Shown: piece after piece, positions 17,228 through 25,900 of the stretch
How the letters are laid out: every line of letters begins with the position of its first letter
How positions within the stretch are numbered: the first letter of the stretch is position 1
Notes under the pieces: model-generated
What the model was told of the DNA's origin: nothing
The model's database searches: none
Seen by the model: the letters and a program-made list of their open reading frames with translations, nothing else
Made by a program: the position numbers and the translations under genes
Origin: Altericroceibacterium spongiae
GTDB taxonomy: Bacteria > Pseudomonadota > Alphaproteobacteria > Sphingomonadales > Sphingomonadaceae
DNA length: 64,000 nt
Direction of reading: 5' to 3'
Assembly: GCF_003610805.1 (NCBI RefSeq)
Contig: NZ_RAPF01000002.1
Location: 186,001 to 250,000 of the forward strand

Positions 17228-19720
17228 TCAGAAATTGCGTCGCACACTGACCGACCAGGTGCGAGGCAAACCTGGCTGACCGGAGACCGTGCCCGAGCTG
17301 AGATGCTGATCGTACAGGGTGAGGAAGTAATATTTGTCGAAAATATTCTTCACTTCCAGCGCGACTTCCCATTCGTCACCGGGCGCCTTGAATGCCAGGC
17401 GGCCATTGGCGAGGAAATAGCTGTCGATCCGGTTCAGCACATCGTTGAGCGGTTCGGTGTAGATTTTCGACTGATAGCTGCCATCGAACCGTCCGGTAAT
17501 AGTGCCCGCGTCCATTTCGTAGTCATATTGCACACCGAAACTATAGGTCCATTCGGGCGTGTAGGGTGTTACATTATCGAGCGGGACGCCTGAATTGCCG
17601 GTGTCCTTATATTCGAAATTGAGATAGCTCAGCGATCCGTCAAGCGTCAGCCCGTCTATCGGGAAGGCAGTCACTTCGGTTTCGAAGCCCTTTACATCCG
17701 CCTTGCCGATATTGGCCGGCAAGAGGCACGGGGCACCGGGGCAGGCGCTCAGTGTCAGGATAATATCGTCATATTTGTTGAAGAAGGCCGCTGAGTTCAG
17801 CCGCAGACGACGGTCGAACAGATCGGCCTTGAAGCCCACTTCATAGGTCGTGATCGTTTCCGGATCGAAGCTCTTGATCTGGTTACACGGTGCAATAACC
17901 CCGGCAGGCAGATCCTCGCATTCGCCCGTATCCGGTCCGAAATAAGGGCGCGGATTGACGCCGCCGCCTTTATAGCCGGTCGAAACCGACGCATAGGCGA
18001 GGAAAGCATCGGAGAAGCGATAATCGGTGACGATCCGATAATCCCAGCGTTTGCCTTTAAAGGTTTCGCTCGCATTGTTGAGACCCACCAGCAGACAATT
18101 CGGGTCATTGCCGAGCGATGTCGGGCTACCCAATGAAGGATTGCCGAAAAAGGCGCAGCCGCCCGGAATGGTGCCGTCAGGATTACTGCGGCGATAGGTA
18201 TAGGTTTTCTTGTCACGCGAATACCGCACCCCGCCCGAGATAGTCCACATCGGGGTGAGATGCAGTGTGCCGTTGAGGAAAACCGCTTTGGATGTTGCCG
18301 GCGTATCGTCCGGGCCGTGAATAAAATCGAGCCCGGCATAATTAATGTCCACCCGCGCGGTCATCGATCCGTCCTGATCGAAATAGAACCCGCCCAGTGT
18401 GAAATCGAGCAGATCGTCGAACAGCGATCCGTTGAGTCGCAATTCCTGACTCCAGGATTCGAAGTCGAGCGCCTGACGCAATTGCTGGGATGGTACGGGT
18501 GAGCCGTCCACCGCCGTTACCCAGGTGGTGTCATAGCCGCGATAGGAGGAGATCGATTTGAGCTGGAACTGGTCGGACAAGGTCCAGTCGATTGTTCCCT
18601 GCACGCCCCAGCCATTGAAATGTTGAATCGGGTCGAAAGCGAGCGGCTTAAACGGCGCCTGACTGGTTGGATCACGGCTATCGAGGAAATCCTCATAGGT
18701 AATATAACCGGGATCGCGGCCTGAATTGCTCAGCCTGTCGCAGGAATAGGGCCCCGCAGGCACGAAGCGGCAATCATAGGGAACCGCCGTGCCATCTTTG
18801 CCGGTCAGGAAAGGAATACCGTCAGGCGTGGTATAGGGCGCTGTCGGGCTGACATAACGCAACACGCCTGCCCCCGAGGACGAGCGGTCATGCGTGTAGT
18901 CGGCCGAGACATTCACTTCGACATCCGGGTCGGGCAGCCAGCGCAGCGAAAGGCGGGCTCCCGAATAGGCGATATCGCCCAGCGTCCCGACTTTCTCGGT
19001 TGTGCCCGATCCCACCGGCACATTGGAATCGGGATGTGTCTTTCCGTAATCGAGCCGGGTGACATAGCCGTCGCGATGTTTGGTAGTGGCGGCAAGTCGT
19101 GCGAAGAGATTATCTGTCAGGCCGAAATCGGCAAAACCGCGTGCTTCGAGACGGTTATAGGACCCGTAAGTCGCCTGTATCATTCCGCGTCCGCTGCCAT
19201 CGGGCTTGCGGGTGAACAGTTTGATGGCGCCGCCGATCGAGTTCTTGCCCGCCAGCGTACCCTGTGGCCCGCGGAGCACTTCGACCCGTTCAAGATCGGT
19301 CAGATCGAGCAGGGAGCCGGTCAGCGTCGGGAAATAGACATCGTCGATATAGACGCCCACACCCGGTTCGAGCGCATAGTTGAAATCGGTCTGGCCCACA
19401 CCGCGAATAAAGGCGACCATGCCTGATCCGCTATACTGGCTTTGCTGCTTCAGCGTGACATTGGGCGCATTGCTGGCGACATCGGCCACATCGGTTTGCC
19501 CGCGCGCTTCGAGCATTTCGGCATTCACAGCCGTAATCGCGATGGGCGTGTCCTGCAGATTGGCCTCGCGAAATTCGGCAGTTACCACGATTTCCGTGTT
19601 GCGCGATCCGCTGGTCGTCTGACTCTGGTTTTCAGTCTCTGTGTCCTGGGCATAAACGGGCGCTGCCAGAGCAGTGGCCAGCGCGCAGCCCGACGCAATT
19701 GCCAAAAAGTGCATCCTCAT
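17228..19720 (-). CDS. TonB-dependent outer-membrane receptor
   Basis: This ~830-residue receptor has a signal peptide (HFLAIASGCALATALAAPVYAQ), a plug domain with the TonB-box region and VERVEVLRGPQGTLAGKNSIGGAI, and a long beta-barrel ending in RTWSVSVRRNF with a C-terminal Phe for BAM recognition. TonB receptors import siderophores, cobalamin or carbohydrates; the ligand cannot be told here. The ATG at 19720 is chosen because GGAGGAAC stands just before it; further upstream codons do not look like a signal peptide. The nearest regulator is not adjacent. It is one of two unrelated-looking receptors in the window. Confidence 0.94.
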   Translation of the reverse strand: MRMHFLAIASGCALATALAAPVYAQDTETENQSQTTSGSRNTEIVVTAEFREANLQDTPIAITAVNAEMLEARGQTDVADVASNAPNVTLKQQSQYSGSGMVAFIRGVGQTDFNYALEPGVGVYIDDVYFPTLTGSLLDLTDLERVEVLRGPQGTLAGKNSIGGAIKLFTRKPDGSGRGMIQATYGSYNRLEARGFADFGLTDNLFARLAATTKHRDGYVTRLDYGKTHPDSNVPVGSGTTEKVGTLGDIAYSGARLSLRWLPDPDVEVNVSADYTHDRSSSGAGVLRYVSPTAPYTTPDGIPFLTGKDGTAVPYDCRFVPAGPYSCDRLSNSGRDPGYITYEDFLDSRDPTSQAPFKPLAFDPIQHFNGWGVQGTIDWTLSDQFQLKSISSYRGYDTTWVTAVDGSPVPSQQLRQALDFESWSQELRLNGSLFDDLLDFTLGGFYFDQDGSMTARVDINYAGLDFIHGPDDTPATSKAVFLNGTLHLTPMWTISGGVRYSRDKKTYTYRRSNPDGTIPGGCAFFGNPSLGSPTSLGNDPNCLLVGLNNASETFKGKRWDYRIVTDYRFSDAFLAYASVSTGYKGGGVNPRPYFGPDTGECEDLPAGVIAPCNQIKSFDPETITTYEVGFKADLFDRRLRLNSAAFFNKYDDIILTLSACPGAPCLLPANIGKADVKGFETEVTAFPIDGLTLDGSLSYLNFEYKDTGNSGVPLDNVTPYTPEWTYSFGVQYDYEMDAGTITGRFDGSYQSKIYTEPLNDVLNRIDSYFLANGRLAFKAPGDEWEVALEVKNIFDKYYFLTLYDQHLSSGTVSGQPGLPRTWSVSVRRNF

Positions 19721-20114
19721 ATGTTCCTCCCACGGTCCTCCCCTCGAAGACTCGTTTTTACCCGTGCCGGCCTTGGGCCGGTCTGCGGGTTGCGCAGGAG
19801 AAGCGTTCACGTCCTGTTTTGCGTGGCCACCCCCTGTCAGGAACAATTAGTTACAACAGGACGATAACCAAGCAAGGTAAAAATTAGTATGCGATGCATA
19901 CGATCCAGGATTTTAAAGAGGATTGTGTCGTTTTTTACTTTGCGCATGGAACGGAGGCTAAGCCAATATATCTCTGGTATTTGTCCGTATTTCAGCTTTG
20001 TGCCGGGTTGCTATTCCATCGCCGGAAGCAAGCGGTGCAGACACAGAATCGGTGAGAAAAATTTTGCCCTCTGGAAAGCTGCTTCACTCGCGGCTAAAGC
20101 CTGTCGCTCGAAAA
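19721..20114. other. Intergenic region between TonB receptor and tRNA-Leu
   Basis: No gene is supported in these 394 bases. They contain the receptor's promoter (minus) and that of the tRNA (plus). A short perfect inverted repeat GTATGC-GAT-GCATAC lies at 19887–19901. Confidence 0.55.
19887..19901. promoter_or_regulatory. Candidate operator: inverted repeat GTATGC-GAT-GCATAC
   Basis: Perfect 6-bp arms flank a 3-bp spacer in an AT-rich stretch ~167 bases upstream of the TonB receptor start. Its distance from the gene and lack of a second copy make it only a weak candidate. Confidence 0.3.
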
Positions 20115-20199
20115 GCGGGCGTGGCGGAATGGTAGACGCCGGGGACTTAAAATCCCCTGAGCTTTGCTCGTGCGGGTTCGAGTCCCGCCGCCCGCACCA
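20115..20199 (+). tRNA. tRNA-Leu (anticodon UAA), CCA encoded
   Basis: The acceptor stem GCGGGCG pairs perfectly with CGCCCGC (20189–20195), followed by discriminator A and an encoded CCA. The anticodon loop CTTAAAA gives anticodon TAA, and a long variable arm (CTGAGCTTTGCTCGT region) marks a class II tRNA. The T loop reads GGTTCGAGTCC. It reads codon UUA, and UUG by wobble. No integrase or duplicated 3' end was found beside it. Confidence 0.95.
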
Positions 20200-20429
20200 T
20201 TCGGATTTTCCTTCCATGTGTTTGAGCGTTCTGCCGGCGCGGCAAGCGCATACAGTGTCGCAGTCGATCCTTTCATATGCGCCCTAATTTCAAAACTATC
20301 GGCTTTTTGCCCGGCTTAAATGGCGCGTAGGTCGTTCTTTTCACGTGTCTTTAGCGATCGTTAAGTAGATTTACATATAGTGCCTGAATGGAAGGTCTGT
20401 TCCAGCCTCTGGAACGGCATTGACAGTCT

Positions 20430-21107
20430 ATGAGGCGTGCCGTGAGAAACGTGCCGAATGATTTCAAAGCGAATATCGGTGCGGAAGCCGAAATGCGCCT
20501 TGCACCGCGTTTCACGCCTCTGATCCGCACTGCCAAATTGGCTCTCGATTCCGGGGAATTTCTCTGTGTGGTACGCGATGTGTCCGCCACCGGGGTAAGC
20601 TTGCGTGTGTTTCACACGCTTCCCGACAGTGAACGGATTGTTCTGGAACTGCCCAACGGAGATCGGTTTCCGCTGGAGCCGGTCTGGTGTGTAGATGACC
20701 GGGCGGGCTTTCGTTTTCCCGAAACTATCGACGTTGACCGGGTGGTGGCGGGGCACCGGCTGCACGGGCCGGAAGTGCGACCGCACCGGCCGCTGCGGAT
20801 CAATCTGGATGCACGCGGCCTGGTGGCGCGGGGCAACCTGATGAGCCGGATCAGGCTGGTCAATATCTCACAGCAGGGCGCGCGCATTACTTGTGAGGAT
20901 TTTCTCGCCATCGATGAAGAACTGGTGCTGCATCTCGATCATATTCCCGAACTGAAATGCACGGTACGCTGGCGGCAGGATTCCGATTACGGCCTGTCTT
21001 TCGGGCGCATATTGCCCTTTGCCGAACTGGCCGGCATTCTCGCTGCCATTAATGGTCAGGGACAATTGCTGCCGATCCGGCCACAGCAAGGCCATATTCC
21101 CGGCTGA
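20430..21107 (+). CDS. Tandem PilZ-domain protein
   Basis: The 225-residue product appears to contain two PilZ domains. The first has RFTPLIR then the VRDVSATGVSL signature (D-x-S-x-x-G) near residues 49–56. The second has HRPLRINL then RLVNISQQGARI (N-x-S-x-x-G) near 140–150. PilZ domains bind cyclic di-GMP through an RxxxR element and the (D/N)xSxxG motif. The arginine element is only partly canonical in either copy, so ligand binding is uncertain. No other domain, signal peptide or membrane segment is visible. ATG 20493 is an alternative start with a better GGAAG upstream. Confidence 0.8.
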   Translation: MRRAVRNVPNDFKANIGAEAEMRLAPRFTPLIRTAKLALDSGEFLCVVRDVSATGVSLRVFHTLPDSERIVLELPNGDRFPLEPVWCVDDRAGFRFPETIDVDRVVAGHRLHGPEVRPHRPLRINLDARGLVARGNLMSRIRLVNISQQGARITCEDFLAIDEELVLHLDHIPELKCTVRWRQDSDYGLSFGRILPFAELAGILAAINGQGQLLPIRPQQGHIPG

Positions 21108-21141
21108 ATCTACACCTTTCGCCATAGATGCGGCCGGAGGG

Positions 21142-21633
21142 TCAGGCCGGGCGGAAATCCATCGCCGCCCCGTTCATGCAATAGCGCTTGCCGGTCGGTC
21201 TGGGGCCGTCACTAAAAACATGGCCGAGATGCCCGCCGCAATCGGCACAATGCACTGCGGTACGCGGATAGCCGAGCTTGTAATCGCGTGATGTGCCGAT
21301 GGCGCCCGGCAATGGCTTCCAGAAGCTGGGCCATCCGGTGCCGCTGTCATATTTTGTGCGGGAGGAATACAGTTCGTTCCCGCAACCGGCACACAGAAAA
21401 GTGCCTTTGCGTTTTTCCGTGTTGAGCGGCGAACTATGCGCCCTTTCGGTGCCGCCTTTGCGCAGGATGCGATATTCCTCTGCGGTCAGCCGGGCCTTCC
21501 ATTGGGAATCGGTCAGCGACACCGGATAATGGCGCGCTTCGGCCTTGCTGCCGCAGGCGGCGAGCGCTGTATAACAGCATCCTGCGCCCAGCCAGGCCAG
21601 AGCCCGGCGCCGATCGGATGAAATCCTTCGCAT
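21142..21633 (-). CDS. msrB: Exported peptide-methionine (R)-S-oxide reductase MsrB
   Basis: MsrB reduces the R-epimer of methionine sulfoxide. The two zinc-binding CxxC pairs (CAGC and CADC) and the catalytic Cys in GKRYCMNGAAMDF are present. The usual resolving Cys in DSGxGWPSF is Thr here, so this is a one-Cys form. The N-terminus DRRRALAWLGAGCCYTALAAC, with the twin-arginine-like RRRAL and a hydrophobic stretch ending in Cys, suggests export, possibly as a lipoprotein via Tat. It complements the exported MsrA elsewhere in this window but is not co-transcribed with it. Confidence 0.93.
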   Translation of the reverse strand: MRRISSDRRRALAWLGAGCCYTALAACGSKAEARHYPVSLTDSQWKARLTAEEYRILRKGGTERAHSSPLNTEKRKGTFLCAGCGNELYSSRTKYDSGTGWPSFWKPLPGAIGTSRDYKLGYPRTAVHCADCGGHLGHVFSDGPRPTGKRYCMNGAAMDFRPA

Positions 21634-21705
21634 TACATGGAATTTACGCCCGGTTTGCCGAACCGTTCCTGAATAGCGATGGTCCGAAAGTGCAGCCTAT
21701 ATCCG

Positions 21706-22932
21706 TCAGAGCATTTCCTTGAGCGGCGTTTCGCTATCCATCAGCCGTTCGGGATCGATCGCAGCGCGGGCTTCGATCAGCTTGCGGCCCTGAACATAAT
21801 CTCTGGTGTTGTTCACCGCATCGATGGCGATCACTTTACCATCGCGCAGATAAAGTACCGAGAATTTGCGGGTTTCGGGGTCACCGCGCAGCACGGTTGT
21901 ATCATGATCGAAATGCAGGCCGGCGGTTTGCAGTTTCAGATCATATTGATTGGACCAGAACCAGGGCAACGCCTTATAGGCTTCGGATTTGCCGACAATA
22001 TCCTTAGCCGCGGTGGTGGCCATATCATTGGCATTCTGAACCGATTCCAGACGGATTACCGCACCATGGGCATAGGCATTGCCATGGGCTGCACAATCGC
22101 CGATCGCATAGACATCGGGCAGGCTGGTGCGGCAATATTCGTCCACATCCACGCCATTGGCGCCCGCTGCGCCTGCAGCAATAAGCGGGCCGACAGCCGG
22201 TACGATGCCGATCCCGACAATCACCATGTCGCACGGCAGTACGCTGCCGTCATGCATGCGCACACCGCTCACAGAGTCGCCGTCTCCTTCGAGGCAATCG
22301 ACCTTCGCTTCGAGACGGATATCGACACCGTGATCGCGATGTTCCTTCTCATAGAAGCGTGACAAATCTTCCCCTGCAACACGGGCCAGTACTCGGTCCT
22401 GCGCTTCGAGCAGTGTCACCGCACAGCCAAGTTTGGTCATCACGGCGGCGGCCTCAAGACCGATATACCCTCCGCCGATCACGATGACTTTGCGTGCGCC
22501 GGCATCGAGTTCCGTCATGATCCGGTCCACATCGGGCTTGTTGCGAACCGAATGGACACCGGCGAGATTGGTCCCCGAACAGGAAAGCGGCCTGGGATCA
22601 CCGCCCGCCGCCCAGATCAGCTTGTCATAATGGACTGTTTCGCCATTACTCAGTTCCAGCTCATGCGCTTTTGGATCGATCTGCGTGACAGCGGTTCCGA
22701 GCTGGAGATCGATCGCTTTATCGCCCCAGAAGGTCTCCGGCCGGATCATAATGCGCTCGAACGGCTTGTCCCGGGCAAGATAATCCTTGGACAAAGGCGG
22801 CCGTTCATAGGGCGGATTATGCTCCCGCCCGATAAGAAGAATCCGGCCTTCGAAGCCTTGTTGCCTCAGGGCGATGGCGGCTTGTGCGCCGCCATGACCC
22901 GCTCCCACGATTGCCACGTTTGTTTCTATCAT
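21706..22932 (-). CDS. FAD-dependent NAD(P)H:ferredoxin reductase-type oxidoreductase
   Basis: This 408-residue flavoprotein has an N-terminal FAD Rossmann motif ([14 protein letters not shown]), a second dinucleotide motif ([14 protein letters not shown]) near residues 148–161 and the YAIGD FAD-contact motif near 273. The [13 protein letters not shown] segment is typical of putidaredoxin/rubredoxin reductase-like enzymes that pass electrons to a ferredoxin for a cytochrome P450 or dioxygenase. No ferredoxin, P450 or oxygenase lies beside it. It is 54 bases downstream of the NAD-glutamate dehydrogenase gene on the same strand. Confidence 0.9.
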   Translation of the reverse strand: MIETNVAIVGAGHGGAQAAIALRQQGFEGRILLIGREHNPPYERPPLSKDYLARDKPFERIMIRPETFWGDKAIDLQLGTAVTQIDPKAHELELSNGETVHYDKLIWAAGGDPRPLSCSGTNLAGVHSVRNKPDVDRIMTELDAGARKVIVIGGGYIGLEAAAVMTKLGCAVTLLEAQDRVLARVAGEDLSRFYEKEHRDHGVDIRLEAKVDCLEGDGDSVSGVRMHDGSVLPCDMVIVGIGIVPAVGPLIAAGAAGANGVDVDEYCRTSLPDVYAIGDCAAHGNAYAHGAVIRLESVQNANDMATTAAKDIVGKSEAYKALPWFWSNQYDLKLQTAGLHFDHDTTVLRGDPETRKFSVLYLRDGKVIAIDAVNNTRDYVQGRKLIEARAAIDPERLMDSETPLKEML

Positions 22933-22986
22933 GGGCAGTGCTTCCTAAGAATAACCGGTCAGGTCAAGTGCATCCTTATCATCGTT

Positions 22987-25900
22987 TCATCGCTGCAAGA
23001 GATTGCGCGCCTGTGTCGCAATCTGCGCGAGCATTGACGGGGCAACCGTGGCGGCTGATTGTGCCCGGGCGATCACATTACGGAAGCGCCGCAATGCTGC
23101 AGCATGATTATCGGCCCATTGCGACAGGGCTTCACCGGCATGGCTTTCAAGATCGTGCCGTTTGGCGAAATGGCACAGGAAGTCGAACCGCATCTGTTGG
23201 AAATCACGGGCGAGCCCGGCGACCAGCAGCCGCTCCCAGGGATCGGACGGATCCATCACCGCAGCGCGTGACTGGGCCCAGTCGATACCCATGCGCTGCC
23301 CCAGATCAACAAAGGCATCAGCCAGGCAAACGGCGGAAACGCCGGTATCCATGGCCAGTCGCGAAATGCCGATCGCACCGTCCATTTTGTACAGCCGGAC
23401 AATGTCGAGGGCAAAACTTTCAGGCGCTCCGGCGTCGAGCATCTCATCGATCATGCGCTGGGCATGGATGCGCCCTTCATCGGCCAGCAGCCCATCCACT
23501 TCTCCGCGCAGCCGGTCGACATTGTCCTGCAGACTTTCGATCAGCGGACCGACCGCAATATCGCCGCCAGTGGCTCGCAGCAGATCGGCGACATGGCCGC
23601 GCAGCGCCTGTGCTGCCCGGTCGAATAGCATCAGCCGAGCCGTTTCAGGCATGTCGGCCCGTTCCAGTGCGCTCCAGCTTTCCTCCAGCCTGAGCAGGCG
23701 AGTAGCGGCACAGAAGGCCGCGGCGACCTGATCGAGGCTGGCTCCCTCTTCCTCCGCCAGCTCGAAGGGATGGACCGGCCCCATGCGGTTGATGATCCGG
23801 TTGGCGATCACCGTTGCGACGATTTCCTTGCGCAGCGGATGATCGAGAATCTGCTGGCGATATGTTTCGCGCATCGCTTCCGGGAAATCCGCCAGCAATA
23901 GCGGTATTAGCGCATCGTCACGTCCCAGTTCACACTCTTCGATGGAGGCCTGCATCACCAGCTTGGTGTTGGACAGCAATACTGCGAGTTCGGGGCGGGT
24001 AAGTCCATGGCCATCCCCGGCCCGGCGGGCGAGGCTTTCATCATCGGCGAGACCTTCGGTCCGGCGGTCAAGCTCACCAATATCTTCGAGCGTTTCGATC
24101 AGCCGCGTCTGGGCCGGTACTGCGCGAGACCCGCCTATTTCGGCAATCGAAAGAGCCAGCGCCTGCAACCGATTATCTTCCAGCACGAGATCGGAGACTT
24201 CATCGGTCATGCTGGCAAGCAGCCTATTGCGCTGTTCCTTGTCGAGCAGCCCTGCCCGTACAGCGGAAGCCAGGGCGATTTTGATATTCACTTCATTATC
24301 GGAGCAGTCGACACCGGCCGAATTGTCGATGAAATCGGTGTTGATGCGGCCGCCGCGAAGAGCAAATTCGATGCGCCCTGCTTGCGTCACGCCCAGATTG
24401 GCGCCTTCGCCGATCACTTTCACACGCATATCGCGGGCATCGACGCGCAGACTGTCATTGGTGGGATCGCCCACCTGAACATTATTCTCCCGCTCGGCCT
24501 TGATATAGGTGCCGATCCCGCCGAACCACAGCAGATCGACCTCCGCCTTGAGAATGGTGGAAATCAGCGTGTCGGGATCGAGTTCGTTTTCACTGATGCC
24601 CAGCAGGCTGCGAATCTCGTCCGAAAGCGGTATGCGCTTCATGCTGCGTGGGAAGATACCTCCACCTTCGGACAGCAGGTCTTCATTATAATCGGCCCAG
24701 CTCGAACGCGGAAGGTCGAACAGGCGTTTGCGTTCTTCCCAGGCACTTGCCGGATCGGGATCGGGGTCGAGAAAAATATGCCGATGGTCGAAAGCCGCGA
24801 CGAGTTTGATCGCTTTGGACAGCAACATGCCATTGCCGAATACATCGCCCGACATATCGCCGCAGCCGATTACACGCACAGGATCTTGCTGCACATCCAC
24901 GCCCATTTCAAGGAAATGGCGCTGTACCGAGATCCATCCGCCTTTGGCGGTGATGCCCATGGCCTTGTGATCGTAGCCATTGGAACCGCCACTGGCGAAG
25001 GCATCGTCCAGCCAGAAATCCTCGCTTTCGGCAATCCCGTTGGCCACATCTGAGAAACGTGCGGTTCCTTTATCGGCCGCGACCACGAAATAGGGATCTT
25101 CCCCATCATGGATCACCACCTGATCGGGATGTGTCACCGTGTCATCGACAATATTATCGGTTATGGACAGCAATGTGCGAATGAAGATTTCATAAGAGGC
25201 CTGCCCTTCGGCGGCCCAGCCTTCGCGGTCGAGCGCGGGATCGGGCAAACGTTTGGGATAGAAACCGCCTTTGGCCCCGGTGGGTACGATCACCGCATTC
25301 TTCACGCGCTGCGCTTTCATCAGGCCGAGAATTTCCGTGCGGAAATCGTCGCGCCGGTCTGACCAGCGCAGCCCGCCGCGGGCGACGGCGCCAGCTCGCA
25401 GATGGATGCCTTCGACACGGCGTGAATAGACGAAGATTTCCCGCCAGGGGACAGGTTTCGGCAGGCCGGGTACTTGCGAGGAATCGAATTTGAAGGCCAA
25501 TGCTTCCTGTGCGGCTGGCGCAAAGGCATTAGTACGCAGACTTGCGCTTATAGAGGCCCAGTAAAGCCGCAGCAAACGGTCATCATTGATGGCTGCGACG
25601 TTGGACAGGCCATCGCGAATGGTCTCTTCAGCATCTTTGGCTGCCTGCTCGCGATCTCCGGTGAAGGCGGGATCGTGGCGGGTGCGGAACAGGGTGATAA
25701 GGCCGCGGGTCACGTCCGGGGCGCCGCGCAGCGCATCGACCACCGTGTAGATCGTGAAACTGGTGCCGCACTGGCGCAGATAGCGATAGAAGGCGCGCAG
25801 CCAGTTGCTTTCCTCCGCAGTAAGCGCTGTACCCACCACCAGCCGGTTGAACACGTCATTCTCGGCGAAATTATTGAGCACAGCCGTGATCGCATTCTCA

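Noticed and set aside
20115-20199. Integration site or genomic island at tRNA-Leu
   Set aside because: No integrase, no repeat of the tRNA 3' end nearby and no change in gene type around it.
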